A program made the translations under genes and the position numbers. The notes beneath the pieces were generated by a model. The model was not told the origin of the DNA and did not search any database. It was given only the letters and a program-made list of their open reading frames with translations. From assembly GCA_937995505.1 (NCBI GenBank), contig CALKJV010000006.1:1-11999 (forward strand): a DNA stretch of 11,999 nt. Reading direction: 5' to 3'. Shown piece by piece: positions 1-6,651 of this stretch; the stretch's first letter is position 1, and each line of letters begins with the position of its first letter. This stretch comes from an uncultured Bacteroidia bacterium (GTDB lineage: Bacteria; Bacteroidota; Bacteroidia; SpSt-205).

Positions 1-828
1 GTCGTAAATCCAGATGGCCGACGTACCTGGGAGCGGTTTCGGAGCACAAGCCCTCCCCGTGGAGCCTACGGCTTATCACCTACCGCTATGCGTGTACTCT
101 ACTTCAACTATTCGTACTACCGAGAGCGAGATAGTTGGATCACGCCGCCGATTGACTTAGGGTCCTATACAGATCCCGATGTGGAAGTGCGTTTGCGCTT
201 TTCTTGGGCCTATGCTTGCCTGGCGTATGAAAATCCCAGCGCCACCCCGGCGTCGTATCTGCTGGATTACGAAGATAGCCTTCGCGTATATATATCAGCT
301 GACTGCGGACGCACCTGGGATCTGGTCTGGGAAAAAGGTGGGCGCGACTTAGCGACGCACCCGGACGGCTGTATTGAGGTTAGTGGAGCGATTACTGGAT
401 CGGCTTCCTTTTTACCTACGGCGACTATGTGGGCCACAGACTCTGTTTATTTGAGTGCCTATAAGGGCTTGTCGCCTGTTCGTGTGCGGTTTGAAGGGGT
501 ATCCGGCTGGGGGAATACGCTTTATCTAGACGATATTGAGATAGATACAGTGCGCAATATCGCTTCAATTGCGCCTGGGAGGGTTGGCGGCTTAGCGGGC
601 TATGTATCGGAGGGATATTTGCATATAAAGTCGGTTCAGGCCCTTCCGGGCCTTTCGTACTGGATGTATGATGTGCAGGGCCGGCTGGTAGGGCAAAAGC
701 ACGCCGGTCCTATACCTGCTGGGTGGAGCCGATGGGTTTTACCGGGGGAGTTGGCTGCGGGCGTATATGGGATTCGGGTAGAAAGTTCGGTGGGGGGCTT
801 TAGCGTGCGGTACTGGCATCAGCCCTGA
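1..828 (+). CDS. Secreted protein with T9SS type A C-terminal sorting domain, 5' end outside window
   Basis: The frame is open from base 1 with no stop, so this is the C-terminal 275 residues of a longer protein; the ATG at 88 is internal. Residues about 30-182 form a beta-sandwich of the kind placed before the sorting signal in many Bacteroidota exoproteins, including M43-type metallopeptidases. Key stretches are YISADCGRTW at 98-106 and GNTLYLDDIEI at 171-181. Residues about 205-275 match the type A sorting domain: WMYDVQGRLV at 221-230, a loop, LAAGVYGIRVESS at 251-263, and a final short strand. Known of the family: this domain directs outer-membrane export by the type IX system and is then cleaved, with anchoring to surface glycolipid. 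The catalytic or binding part lies upstream, so the activity cannot be told; a metallopeptidase or adhesin are both possible. The TGA stop shares one base with the next gene's ATG. Confidence 0.85.
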   Translation, partial: VVNPDGRRTWERFRSTSPPRGAYGLSPTAMRVLYFNYSYYRERDSWITPPIDLGSYTDPDVEVRLRFSWAYACLAYENPSATPASYLLDYEDSLRVYISADCGRTWDLVWEKGGRDLATHPDGCIEVSGAITGSASFLPTATMWATDSVYLSAYKGLSPVRVRFEGVSGWGNTLYLDDIEIDTVRNIASIAPGRVGGLAGYVSEGYLHIKSVQALPGLSYWMYDVQGRLVGQKHAGPIPAGWSRWVLPGELAAGVYGIRVESSVGGFSVRYWHQP

Positions 829-830
829 TG
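817..830. repeat. Short palindrome across a stop/start junction
   Basis: CATCAG and CTGATG are perfect inverted arms around a 2-base centre. The right arm contains both the TGA of the T9SS gene and the ATG of the deacetylase gene. In RNA this could fold as a 5-bp stem with a GCCC loop. It could be chance; the sequence is coding on the left. Confidence 0.3.
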
Positions 831-1481
831 GGCATTGTCTGGCGGATCCCCCGTGGGCTTCAGCAGATAGTCGGTGCTTGGCACCCTCCCACACCTGCCG
901 GTAAAGCCTTTTACCTCTCCTTTGATGATGGACCAGCAGGGGAGACCACGGAGCTGCTCCTCAACCTCCTCGCAGATTATGGCTACCGGGCGACTTTCTT
1001 TTGGCTGTGGAGCCGGTTTCACCTCTCTACGACCCCTAAGCTACTGGCGCAGCTACAGAGTGCTGGCCATACCTTGGCTCTACATGGAGCAGAACATATA
1101 AGCCCTTGGCGATTGTCTACCTCTCTGGTATCCCGTAGGCTATGCAGGGCATGGGCGTTGTGGCAGAAGGTCGGTGGTATTGCTCCTTTGCCCCTATATA
1201 GGCCTCCTTTCGGTCATGCTCGCTGGTGGGGGGGGGCTTCCTCTCGTAGGCCCTTCCGTACGGTTCTGTGGGACCTTATGGTAGCCGACTATAGGCCAGG
1301 AAAAGCCTGGGCAGAAGCCCTCTTACCTGCCCTACGCCCCGGTGATGTGGTAGTACTACACGAGCGGCCTTGGAATACGCTTCAATGGGAGGCTTTTTTT
1401 AGCGGCGCCGCCGCGCTCGGGTGGCAGGCTCTACCGTTATCTCTGGAGGGGACGGCAAAGAAGGCGGACGGGTCTCAATAA
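828..1481 (+). CDS. Polysaccharide deacetylase (NodB homology domain, CE4 family)
   Basis: A 217-residue single-domain CE4 protein, predicted to remove N-acetyl (or O-acetyl) groups from a sugar polymer such as peptidoglycan or an exopolysaccharide. All five family motifs are visible: SFDDGP at 31-36 (catalytic base Asp and metal Asp), HGAEH at 86-90 in place of the usual H[ST]xxH (the two metal histidines are kept), RPPFGHAR at 125-132, LWDLMVADY at 147-155, and DVVVLHE at 173-179 with the catalytic His. There is no clear signal peptide; the short N-terminus containing WRIP resembles lone NodB proteins of Bacteroidota. The ATG overlaps the upstream TGA in TGATG, pointing to translational coupling with the T9SS gene. 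A run of nine G lies between motifs 3 and 4 but the frame is intact. The last 27 codons overlap the 3' end of the oppositely oriented lytic transglycosylase gene. Substrate unknown. Confidence 0.9.
   Translation: MGIVWRIPRGLQQIVGAWHPPTPAGKAFYLSFDDGPAGETTELLLNLLADYGYRATFFWLWSRFHLSTTPKLLAQLQSAGHTLALHGAEHISPWRLSTSLVSRRLCRAWALWQKVGGIAPLPLYRPPFGHARWWGGASSRRPFRTVLWDLMVADYRPGKAWAEALLPALRPGDVVVLHERPWNTLQWEAFFSGAAALGWQALPLSLEGTAKKADGSQ
1228..1236 (+). repeat. Run of nine G inside the deacetylase gene
   Basis: A homopolymer of nine G encodes part of Trp134, Gly135, Gly136 and the first base of Ala137. It is the longest G run I see in the window. As read, the frame continues correctly to deacetylase motifs 4 and 5, so the gene is in the intact state. 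Such tracts can slip during replication or be miscounted in sequencing. Confidence 0.8.
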
Positions 1482-2760
1482 CCCAAGGCTCTACTTTTAC
1501 TCGCGGGATAATCAGCGGAAGGATCGGTATGTAAGGACGCTGCCAGCTCGTGCTTCCTTCCATTAGCCCACCCCAGGCTTCCCACGAGTCCAGGTCAGCT
1601 TCCGGCTGTAGGCGAATTTTCAGTCGCATGCCCGGCAGGACGCGATATCCCCATAGTTGGTTCCATCGGACGATCTGATATGGCGACACTCGGTACTCCC
1701 GTGCAATCCGATACAGGTTTTCTCCGGGCTTCACCACATGCCAGAGGTAGCCTCGACTGGAGACGGTGCTTTGTCCGACCGCCTGTAAAGTAAGCTCTCC
1801 GCGAGCCAGTCGGTCTCGTACCTCAGCTACTTCATAAGCGGCCACCGCCGGTACTCGCAAGGTATATCCTGCTGGGATGAGGTCACTGCGCAGCTCCGCA
1901 TTGTGAAACTTAAGCCAGGCCAAGGGTACCCCCGCTAGCCGAGCGATGCTGGAAAGTTTCGCCCGAATAGGGAATTGTACCGTATCTAGTTCTCGAGGGA
2001 TATCTGGGTAGATAGGCTCTATTCCGTGGGCGGGAGCGTAGTTCATAATATAGCAGGCCGCGATGAAAGCCGGTACATAGCCCCGTGTCTCTGCAGGGAG
2101 ATAAGGGGCGATTTCCCAGTAGTTGGTGCGGCCGCCGGAAGCCTTGATAGCCCGCAGAACCCGCCCTGCCCCGCAATTGTAAGAAGCAATCACCAGGAGC
2201 CAGTCACCGAGGATCTGGTAGCTATTGCGCAGGTAGCGGGCAGCGGCGTGGGTAGATTTTACAAGCTCATAGCGCTCATCTAGGATACGGTCTATTCGCA
2301 GCCCGTACAGGCGCCCCGTAGTGGGGATAAACTGCCATATGCCAGCTGCAGCCATAGGAGAGAGCGCCTCTGGCACGAGTGCGCTTTCAATGATAGGTAA
2401 GTACTTCAGCTCCTCGGGCAAGCCATAGCTTCGGAGGATCCCCTCAATAGTGGGCAGGTAGTAATCTGCCAACCCAAGGAGTCGGGCTGTTAGGGTGGGC
2501 TGTTGGTAGAGGTAGAGGTGGATAAAATTGAGGGAGACGGGATTTACCTCCAGCGGAATGGTAGTACCGAGAGCTTGGAGCCGTTCTTCATAGACTTCGG
2601 GGGGCAGTTCGACGGGGGTAGGGGGTAGGGCTTGAATTTCACCGCCTTCCCTTTCCCAGGCGAGGTAGGCACGCAGGAGGCTATCCATGCGAGCTACGGT
2701 CATCGGTCCTACTTGTGCCCAGGCCCAGCAGAGGAGACTATAGATTACCCACCATCGCAT
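1399..2760 (-). CDS. mltD: Lytic transglycosylase with SLT domain and two LysM repeats (MltD-like)
   Basis: A periplasmic murein hydrolase expected to cleave the MurNAc-GlcNAc bond and leave 1,6-anhydro-MurNAc ends. Numbering from the ATG at 2760 (453 aa): signal peptide about 1-15 (MRWWVIYSLLCWAWA), linker, then an SLT domain at about 110-235. The catalytic glutamate is E125 in PIIESAL, followed by AAAGIWQFIPTTGR from 137 and ASYNCGAGRV at 192-201, the family's YNxGxGRV element. Two LysM modules follow, at about 262-304 (diverged) and 339-384 (HVVKPGENLYRIA, clear), then a Pro-rich tail ending in basic residues. The frame also has an ATG at 2790. I prefer 2760 because it gives a compact signal peptide and has a -7-like TTTATTTG 9 bases upstream. 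No good lipobox is seen, so it is probably soluble rather than a lipoprotein. It overlaps gatA upstream by 23 bases and the deacetylase gene tail-to-tail by 83 bases. Last gene of tatA-gatA-mltD. Confidence 0.9.
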   Translation of the reverse strand: MRWWVIYSLLCWAWAQVGPMTVARMDSLLRAYLAWEREGGEIQALPPTPVELPPEVYEERLQALGTTIPLEVNPVSLNFIHLYLYQQPTLTARLLGLADYYLPTIEGILRSYGLPEELKYLPIIESALVPEALSPMAAAGIWQFIPTTGRLYGLRIDRILDERYELVKSTHAAARYLRNSYQILGDWLLVIASYNCGAGRVLRAIKASGGRTNYWEIAPYLPAETRGYVPAFIAACYIMNYAPAHGIEPIYPDIPRELDTVQFPIRAKLSSIARLAGVPLAWLKFHNAELRSDLIPAGYTLRVPAVAAYEVAEVRDRLARGELTLQAVGQSTVSSRGYLWHVVKPGENLYRIAREYRVSPYQIVRWNQLWGYRVLPGMRLKIRLQPEADLDSWEAWGGLMEGSTSWQRPYIPILPLIIPRVKVEPWVIETRPPSLPSPPEITVEPATRARRRR

Positions 2761-4141
2761 GCGCTGCCGCAAATAAAAGATTTTCTGCATACATGGGCCC
2801 CATAAGCTGCAAGCCTATGGGAAGGCCCGCTTGCGTTTGCGCTATGGGTACTTGGAGAGCTGGGTGGCCTGTGAGGTTGGCATAGGTGGTAAGGAGGTCT
2901 GAGAGGTACATCTGAATAGGGTCAGTGGTCTTTTCGCCCAGGCGAAACGGAGGAGTCGCACTGGTAGGAAGCGCAAGGAGGTCGTACTGGGAAAGAAGCT
3001 CCTCGGTATACTCATACAGCAGGCGCCGAACCTGCTGGGCCCGAGTGTAGTAAGCGTCATAGTACCCCGCCGAGAGCACAAAAGTGCCCAGGAGGATTCG
3101 GCGTTTGACTTCTTTGCCGAAGCCTTCGCTACGGGAGCGAGCGTATAGGGTCTCTAAGCTAGTCGCCTCGGCGGCCCGGTGCCCGTATCTAACTCCATCA
3201 TAGCGAGCTAGGTTTGAGGAAGCCTCCGCCGTCGTAAGCACATAGTAGGTGGGGATAAGGTAGTCCCAGTACGGAAAGTCTATGTTTTCACAGTGGAAGC
3301 CCCTCTCTTGAAGTCGCCCTTGCAGCGTAGTTAGGGCTTGCTCTACTTCGGGATGTAGGCCCTCGGGCAGGAGCCACGCCCATTTTTTGGGGGGTGGGGT
3401 GGGTTGGTAGGGCTCTACGGCTTCAGTGCTACTCGTCGCATCTCTCGGGTCAAAGCCAGCTATGTACTCATAGGCGAGGATGAGGTCTTCTAGGTTTGCG
3501 GAGAGCGGGCCTATTTGATCAAAGGAGGAGGCATAAGCGATTAGACCATAGCGAGAGACGCGGCCGTAAGTAGGCTTAAGCCCGTACAGTCCACAGAAGG
3601 CCGCCGGCTGCCGAACCGACCCCCCCGTATCACTTCCTAAGGCTACATGACAGAATCCCGCTGCGGCTGCCGCCGCCGAGCCTCCCGAAGAGCCGCCGGG
3701 CACATACCCCGAAAGCCAGGGATGAGCCACAGGACCATAAGCGGAATTCTCATTGGAGGAGCCCATGGCAAATTCATCGCAGTTCGCTCGGCCTATGCAG
3801 ATGGCCCCGGCGGCTTTCAGCCGCTCAATTACCGTTGCATTATACGGCGAAACAAATCCCTCCAAAATCCGAGAGGAAGCTCCCAGCCGATGCCCCGCCA
3901 CAGCAATATTATCCTTATGCACATACAGAAGGCCTGCCAAGGGGGGCAGAGGCGCTCGCTTAGCTACAGCTGCATCCCATGCACGGGCGGCCGTGAGCGC
4001 TTCTTCGGTGTATACCTCTAAAAGGGCATTCAGCGATGGGTTATGGGCAGTTATCTCGTTTAGCGCAGTTTCTGTGGCGGCTATAAAAGTAGCCTCGCCG
4101 CGCAGAACGGCGGCCCGAAGCGCTCTATAGCTGGGGGTCAT
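2738..4141 (-). CDS. gatA: Aspartyl/glutamyl-tRNA amidotransferase subunit A
   Basis: The amidase subunit of the GatCAB complex. It hydrolyses glutamine and supplies ammonia to convert Glu-tRNA(Gln) or Asp-tRNA(Asn) to the correctly charged form in the cytoplasm. At 467 residues it is close to the usual length of about 480. The amidase-signature triad is present with family spacing: Lys76 in VHKDN, the cis-Ser151 in PGGSSGGSAAAAA, and nucleophile Ser175 in GSDTGGSVRQPA. The C-terminal PTSATPPF and GLPIGLQLMGP segments are also typical. GatB and GatC are not in the window, which is common because gat genes are often scattered. The ATG overlaps the tatA stop in an ATGA arrangement, indicating coupled translation. 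It is followed by mltD with a 23-base overlap. A Pro-rich stretch around residues 245-253 is encoded over a G-rich run on the opposite strand (3389-3407). Confidence in identity is high. Confidence 0.96.
   Translation of the reverse strand: MTPSYRALRAAVLRGEATFIAATETALNEITAHNPSLNALLEVYTEEALTAARAWDAAVAKRAPLPPLAGLLYVHKDNIAVAGHRLGASSRILEGFVSPYNATVIERLKAAGAICIGRANCDEFAMGSSNENSAYGPVAHPWLSGYVPGGSSGGSAAAAAAGFCHVALGSDTGGSVRQPAAFCGLYGLKPTYGRVSRYGLIAYASSFDQIGPLSANLEDLILAYEYIAGFDPRDATSSTEAVEPYQPTPPPKKWAWLLPEGLHPEVEQALTTLQGRLQERGFHCENIDFPYWDYLIPTYYVLTTAEASSNLARYDGVRYGHRAAEATSLETLYARSRSEGFGKEVKRRILLGTFVLSAGYYDAYYTRAQQVRRLLYEYTEELLSQYDLLALPTSATPPFRLGEKTTDPIQMYLSDLLTTYANLTGHPALQVPIAQTQAGLPIGLQLMGPMYAENLLFAAAHAMVGNL
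2770..2777 (-). promoter_or_regulatory. Possible weak -7 promoter element before mltD
   Basis: Read on the minus strand this is TTTATTTG, which matches five of the six fixed bases of the Bacteroidota element TAnnTTTG. It lies 9 bases before the ATG at 2760, inside the 3' end of gatA. One mismatch in an AT-rich spot makes a chance match quite possible; mltD may simply be read from the tatA promoter. Confidence 0.25.
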
Positions 4142-4332
4142 TCCAGCGTTTTCTCTTTCGGGGGGAGCGACTTTTGAGAGGGAGACTCTCCTTCCGTGCC
4201 GCGCATGGCTTGCCGAAACTCCCGTATGCTACTCCCGAGACCGCGAGCAAGCTCCGGGAGCTTTCGCCCTCCGAAGAGAAGCAGAAGTACCCCGAAAATC
4301 AAAATCCACTCCCCGTATCCGAGCCCAAACAT
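4138..4332 (-). CDS. tatA: Sec-independent protein translocase subunit TatA
   Basis: A 64-residue TatA/TatE-type protein. It is expected to oligomerise in the inner membrane with TatC to form the twin-arginine export pore for folded proteins. The layout is classical: a short periplasmic N-terminus with a polar residue at position 8 (Glu8), one transmembrane helix at about 8-20, the FG hinge at 20-21, and an amphipathic helix at about 24-45 containing RKLPELARGLG. A charged, Pro- and Lys-rich cytoplasmic tail completes it. The length and short tail favour TatA over TatB. tatC is not in the window. It is the first gene of tatA-gatA-mltD; its stop overlaps the gatA start by 4 bases. A perfect TAnnTTTG box ends 4 bases before the ATG, so the mRNA is predicted to be almost leaderless. 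Confidence 0.93.
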   Translation of the reverse strand: MFGLGYGEWILIFGVLLLLFGGRKLPELARGLGSSIREFRQAMRGTEGESPSQKSLPPKEKTLE

Positions 4333-4336
4333 GCCT

Positions 4337-4344
4337 CAAAGGTA
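4337..4344 (-). promoter_or_regulatory. -7 promoter element for tatA operon
   Basis: Minus-strand TACCTTTG is a perfect match to the Bacteroidota -7 consensus TAnnTTTG. Four bases (AGGC) separate it from the tatA ATG, so a start site at about 4333-4332 would give a transcript with essentially no leader. I see no TTG at the usual 17-23 base distance upstream (a TTG at 4359-4357 is too close). It is one of only three perfect matches on this strand in the whole window. Confidence 0.55.
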
Positions 4345-4346
4345 TG

Positions 4347-4354
4347 CATTTTTG
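4347..4354 (+). promoter_or_regulatory. Possible -7 element for nspC
   Basis: CATTTTTG matches five of the six fixed bases of TAnnTTTG and ends 4 bases before the ATG at 4359, the same spacing as the tatA box. It lies 2 bases from the divergent tatA box. No TTG is seen at -33. If real, it also argues against the upstream ATG at 4344. Confidence 0.35.
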
Positions 4355-4358
4355 CTCA

Positions 4359-5483
4359 ATGCTTCCTAGCCCCGCTTTTGTCTTGGAAGAGAAGCGCTTG
4401 CAGGTGAACCTCCAGCGTTTAGCTCACATACAGCAGATGGCAGAGGTACAGCTTCTTTTTGCGCTGAAGGGGTTTGCCTTGCCCGCTGTGATGCCGCACA
4501 TTCTCTCCGTAGCCCACGCTGTCGCAGCCAGCTCCCTCAACGAAGCTCAATTTGGCTATATCTATAGTGGTCGCCCCGTGCATCTGTATGCGCCTGCTTA
4601 TCGCCCAGTAGATGTACCCCAGCTTATTTCCTTGGCGAGCCATTGGACCTTCAATAGCCTCTCTGCCTACCAGCGGTGGATAAATCAGCTGCCAGAGCAC
4701 TTGGAGATAGGGCTGCGCGTAAATCCGCACTTTGGCGTCGCGGGAGCGCCTATCTATAATCCAGGTCGGCCAGGCTCGCGCCTCGGTGTACCGCCGGCTT
4801 CGGCACAGGGGCCGCTTCCCCCGCGCATCTCGGGTCTGCATGTACATACCCTCTGCGAAGCCGATGCAGATGCCTTTGCGGGTCTGGTAGAGCAGCTTTT
4901 GATACACTTTGAGCCATGGTTACGGGCCGCGCGCTGGCTCAACCTCGGCGGAGGTCACCTCCTCACGCGCACTGACTACGATGTGCAGCGCCTCGTGGAG
5001 ACGATACGCCGGCTGCGTTCCATCCTCCCGAACTTAGAAGCAATCTACTTAGAGCCCAGCGCGGCTTTTGTCTGGGAAGCCGGCTATCTCCTCGCCGAAG
5101 TCTTAGATATTACCTACACAGAGGGTCGGCAGTGGGCCATGCTGGATGTTTCCTTCACTGCGCACATGCCCGACACCTTAGAAATGCCCTACAAGCCCAT
5201 CGTGCGAGAAGCGCTACCCGAACCCAACCCCGCCTATCCTACCTACTGGCTTGGAGGCATAACTTGCTTAGCGGGGGATGAGATGGGGCCGTATAGCTTC
5301 CCAGAGCCGCTGGTCGTGGGCCAGCGCCTCACCTTCCACGATATGGCGCACTATACCTTCGTGAAGACTACCCTCTTCAATGGCGTAGCGCATCCAGCTC
5401 TAATAGTGAAGGGAGCTACCGGCTATCGTCTGGTCAAGGCATTTGGCTACGCAGATTATGTGCGTCGGCTACAGAACGGATAG
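4359..5483 (+). CDS. nspC: Carboxynorspermidine/carboxyspermidine decarboxylase
   Basis: A PLP-dependent fold III (alanine racemase-like) decarboxylase that removes CO2 from carboxy(nor)spermidine, the last step of the alternative spermidine/norspermidine pathway. Numbering from the ATG at 4359 (374 aa): the PLP lysine is Lys37 in FALKGF, HTLCEAD at 163-169 matches the family's HxNCE element, LGGGH at 196-200 and EPSA at 232-235 are phosphate-loop positions. CLAGD at 303-307 carries the catalytic Cys and Asp, and FHDMAHYTFVKTTLFNG is at 326-342. The C-terminal FGYADYVRRL matches the family end FGYEDF. An ATG at 4344 is in frame; 4359 is preferred because the enzyme core begins at once after it and a -7-like box ends 4 bases before. 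The EPG of relatives is EPS here. The partner carboxyspermidine dehydrogenase is not in the window. The gene stands alone, divergent from tatA, and overlaps the next leftward gene by 50 bases at its 3' end. Confidence 0.93.
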   Translation: MLPSPAFVLEEKRLQVNLQRLAHIQQMAEVQLLFALKGFALPAVMPHILSVAHAVAASSLNEAQFGYIYSGRPVHLYAPAYRPVDVPQLISLASHWTFNSLSAYQRWINQLPEHLEIGLRVNPHFGVAGAPIYNPGRPGSRLGVPPASAQGPLPPRISGLHVHTLCEADADAFAGLVEQLLIHFEPWLRAARWLNLGGGHLLTRTDYDVQRLVETIRRLRSILPNLEAIYLEPSAAFVWEAGYLLAEVLDITYTEGRQWAMLDVSFTAHMPDTLEMPYKPIVREALPEPNPAYPTYWLGGITCLAGDEMGPYSFPEPLVVGQRLTFHDMAHYTFVKTTLFNGVAHPALIVKGATGYRLVKAFGYADYVRRLQNG

Positions 5484-6651
5484 GGCCCACTACACGGAGC
5501 GGCGAGGTCCAGCCAGGCCAGGCTGTGGGCCGAGGTGTGTCTTCTATGGCAAATACAGTGAGGTCTAAGGGATGCCCTATGTCAAGGGGGAGGTAGGGGA
5601 GGCCCAGAATACGGCGGGGTCTTTCGCTGAGTACCTCTGCGAGGAGGGTAGGAGAGGGTGGCTCAGGCGTAGCTTCTTGCAGGGCTTGCCAGAGAAGAGG
5701 GGCTAATACTTCTAAGGTAGGTTGGCCTACGGCTGCGCTGGCCCATTCAGTCTCCTTCTCCTCGGGGGGAGCTAGGTAATCATAGCTGGCAATGAGGGGT
5801 ATCTGGCCTTGAGACAGAGCCTGGAGGATAGCTAAGCGGTCGCTTTGGGGGCGCAGCGGGGGATGGAGCTTCCAAAAAGCGTCGTAGGTGAGCAGTTGGC
5901 TTGCTTCCGCTGCAGTGTAGCTTAGCCCTGTGAAGGAAAGAAGGCCGTGCCGACGGGCCTCTTGTAGGCCTGCTGCCGTCGTGAGCGGGCCTACAAGAAT
6001 TGTACCCCCATATGCTGCTCTTAGGGCAGCTAGGGCATGTACGGCTACGGTTTCGGTATAGTCAGGGAGGCCTTCCCAGCCGGAGAGGGCTAGCTCTGGG
6101 GCTTCGGGTACGCCTTTGTCTACGAGATGTGCCTCCCAAAAGGGCAGCACAAAAATCGGCCCTCCCAAGTAGCGCAGGTAAGGTAAGGCTTGGATGAGGG
6201 TACGCCAAGGAAGGGACCATTCCGGGGGCAAGGCCCATCCAAAAGCCCCTTCCGCCCGGAGGCTCTCCAGCGGAGCAATGTCGCCCTGGGGGGTGGCCCA
6301 AGCCGCTAAAAAAAGCACCTCTACGGGTAGAGATGCCGCATCACGACGGAGCTGGGCGATAATTTCGGGTTCGTGCCAGCCCTGCCATCCCCCTATGAGG
6401 AGGGTAGTGAAGCCCCCTCGCCATGCTCTGCGTGCTAAGGCTGCCAGAGACTCCTGCGCCGGCAGCTGGGGCTGACTGCTCCAAGCGCACACCTCTACCC
6501 ATCCAGAGGAAACCCAAACCTTTGCTGGCTCGGGGGTAGGGGAGATAGCTCGGATGCCCGCAGAGTCCAGCTCTAGGTACACGGCTTGGCCTTGCCAGGG
6601 CGAGCGGCGGTCTGCGATGCGCACGGGTCCCAATCGTATTCCCTCACTCAT
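5434..6651 (-). CDS. Dihydroorotase-like pseudoenzyme (amidohydrolase fold, metal site lost)
   Basis: A 405-residue protein that aligns from end to end with type I dihydroorotases (PyrC). SGWVEVCAW at 49-57 corresponds to the family's GWVDLHVH, and ARRAWRGGFTTL at 73-84 to the AALAGGFTT helix and strand. YDAFWKLHPPLRPQSDRLAI at 256-275 corresponds to FKVNPPLR, and the PPEEKE at 295-300 to the PEEKE after the catalytic loop. The usual metal ligands are all replaced: the HxH pair by Cys55 and Trp57, the barrel histidines near 221 and 244-249 by non-ligands, and the catalytic aspartate of ATDHAPH by Tyr290. It is therefore very unlikely to hydrolyse dihydroorotate. Known precedent: inactive DHOase homologues, such as Pseudomonas PyrC', assemble with aspartate transcarbamoylase; the same role here is inference. 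The start overlaps the rsmA stop by 8 bases (ATGAGTGA). Automated pipelines will probably call it dihydroorotase. Confidence 0.8.
   Translation of the reverse strand: MSEGIRLGPVRIADRRSPWQGQAVYLELDSAGIRAISPTPEPAKVWVSSGWVEVCAWSSQPQLPAQESLAALARRAWRGGFTTLLIGGWQGWHEPEIIAQLRRDAASLPVEVLFLAAWATPQGDIAPLESLRAEGAFGWALPPEWSLPWRTLIQALPYLRYLGGPIFVLPFWEAHLVDKGVPEAPELALSGWEGLPDYTETVAVHALAALRAAYGGTILVGPLTTAAGLQEARRHGLLSFTGLSYTAAEASQLLTYDAFWKLHPPLRPQSDRLAILQALSQGQIPLIASYDYLAPPEEKETEWASAAVGQPTLEVLAPLLWQALQEATPEPPSPTLLAEVLSERPRRILGLPYLPLDIGHPLDLTVFAIEDTPRPTAWPGWTSPLRVVGPIRSVADAHNLRSQMP

Noticed and set aside
3389..3407. G-quadruplex-like run opposite gatA
   Set aside because: The run is six, four, three and two G, so a stable three-layer quadruplex is not supported; it is explained by Pro-rich coding on the minus strand.
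3647..4130. Two plus-strand frames of about 125 codons opposite gatA
   Set aside because: They lie wholly over the conserved amidase-signature part of gatA on the other strand and show no domain-like features; shadows of a GC-rich gene.
4419..4907. Minus-strand frame of 162 codons opposite nspC
   Set aside because: Fully inside nspC, rich in Arg and Tyr in the way of antisense translation, with no recognisable domain.
5484..5530. Possible terminator hairpin, GGCCCAC and GTGGGCC after nspC
   Set aside because: The 7-base arms are about 36 bases apart, with no T run after them, and the region is coding on the minus strand; too weak to call.
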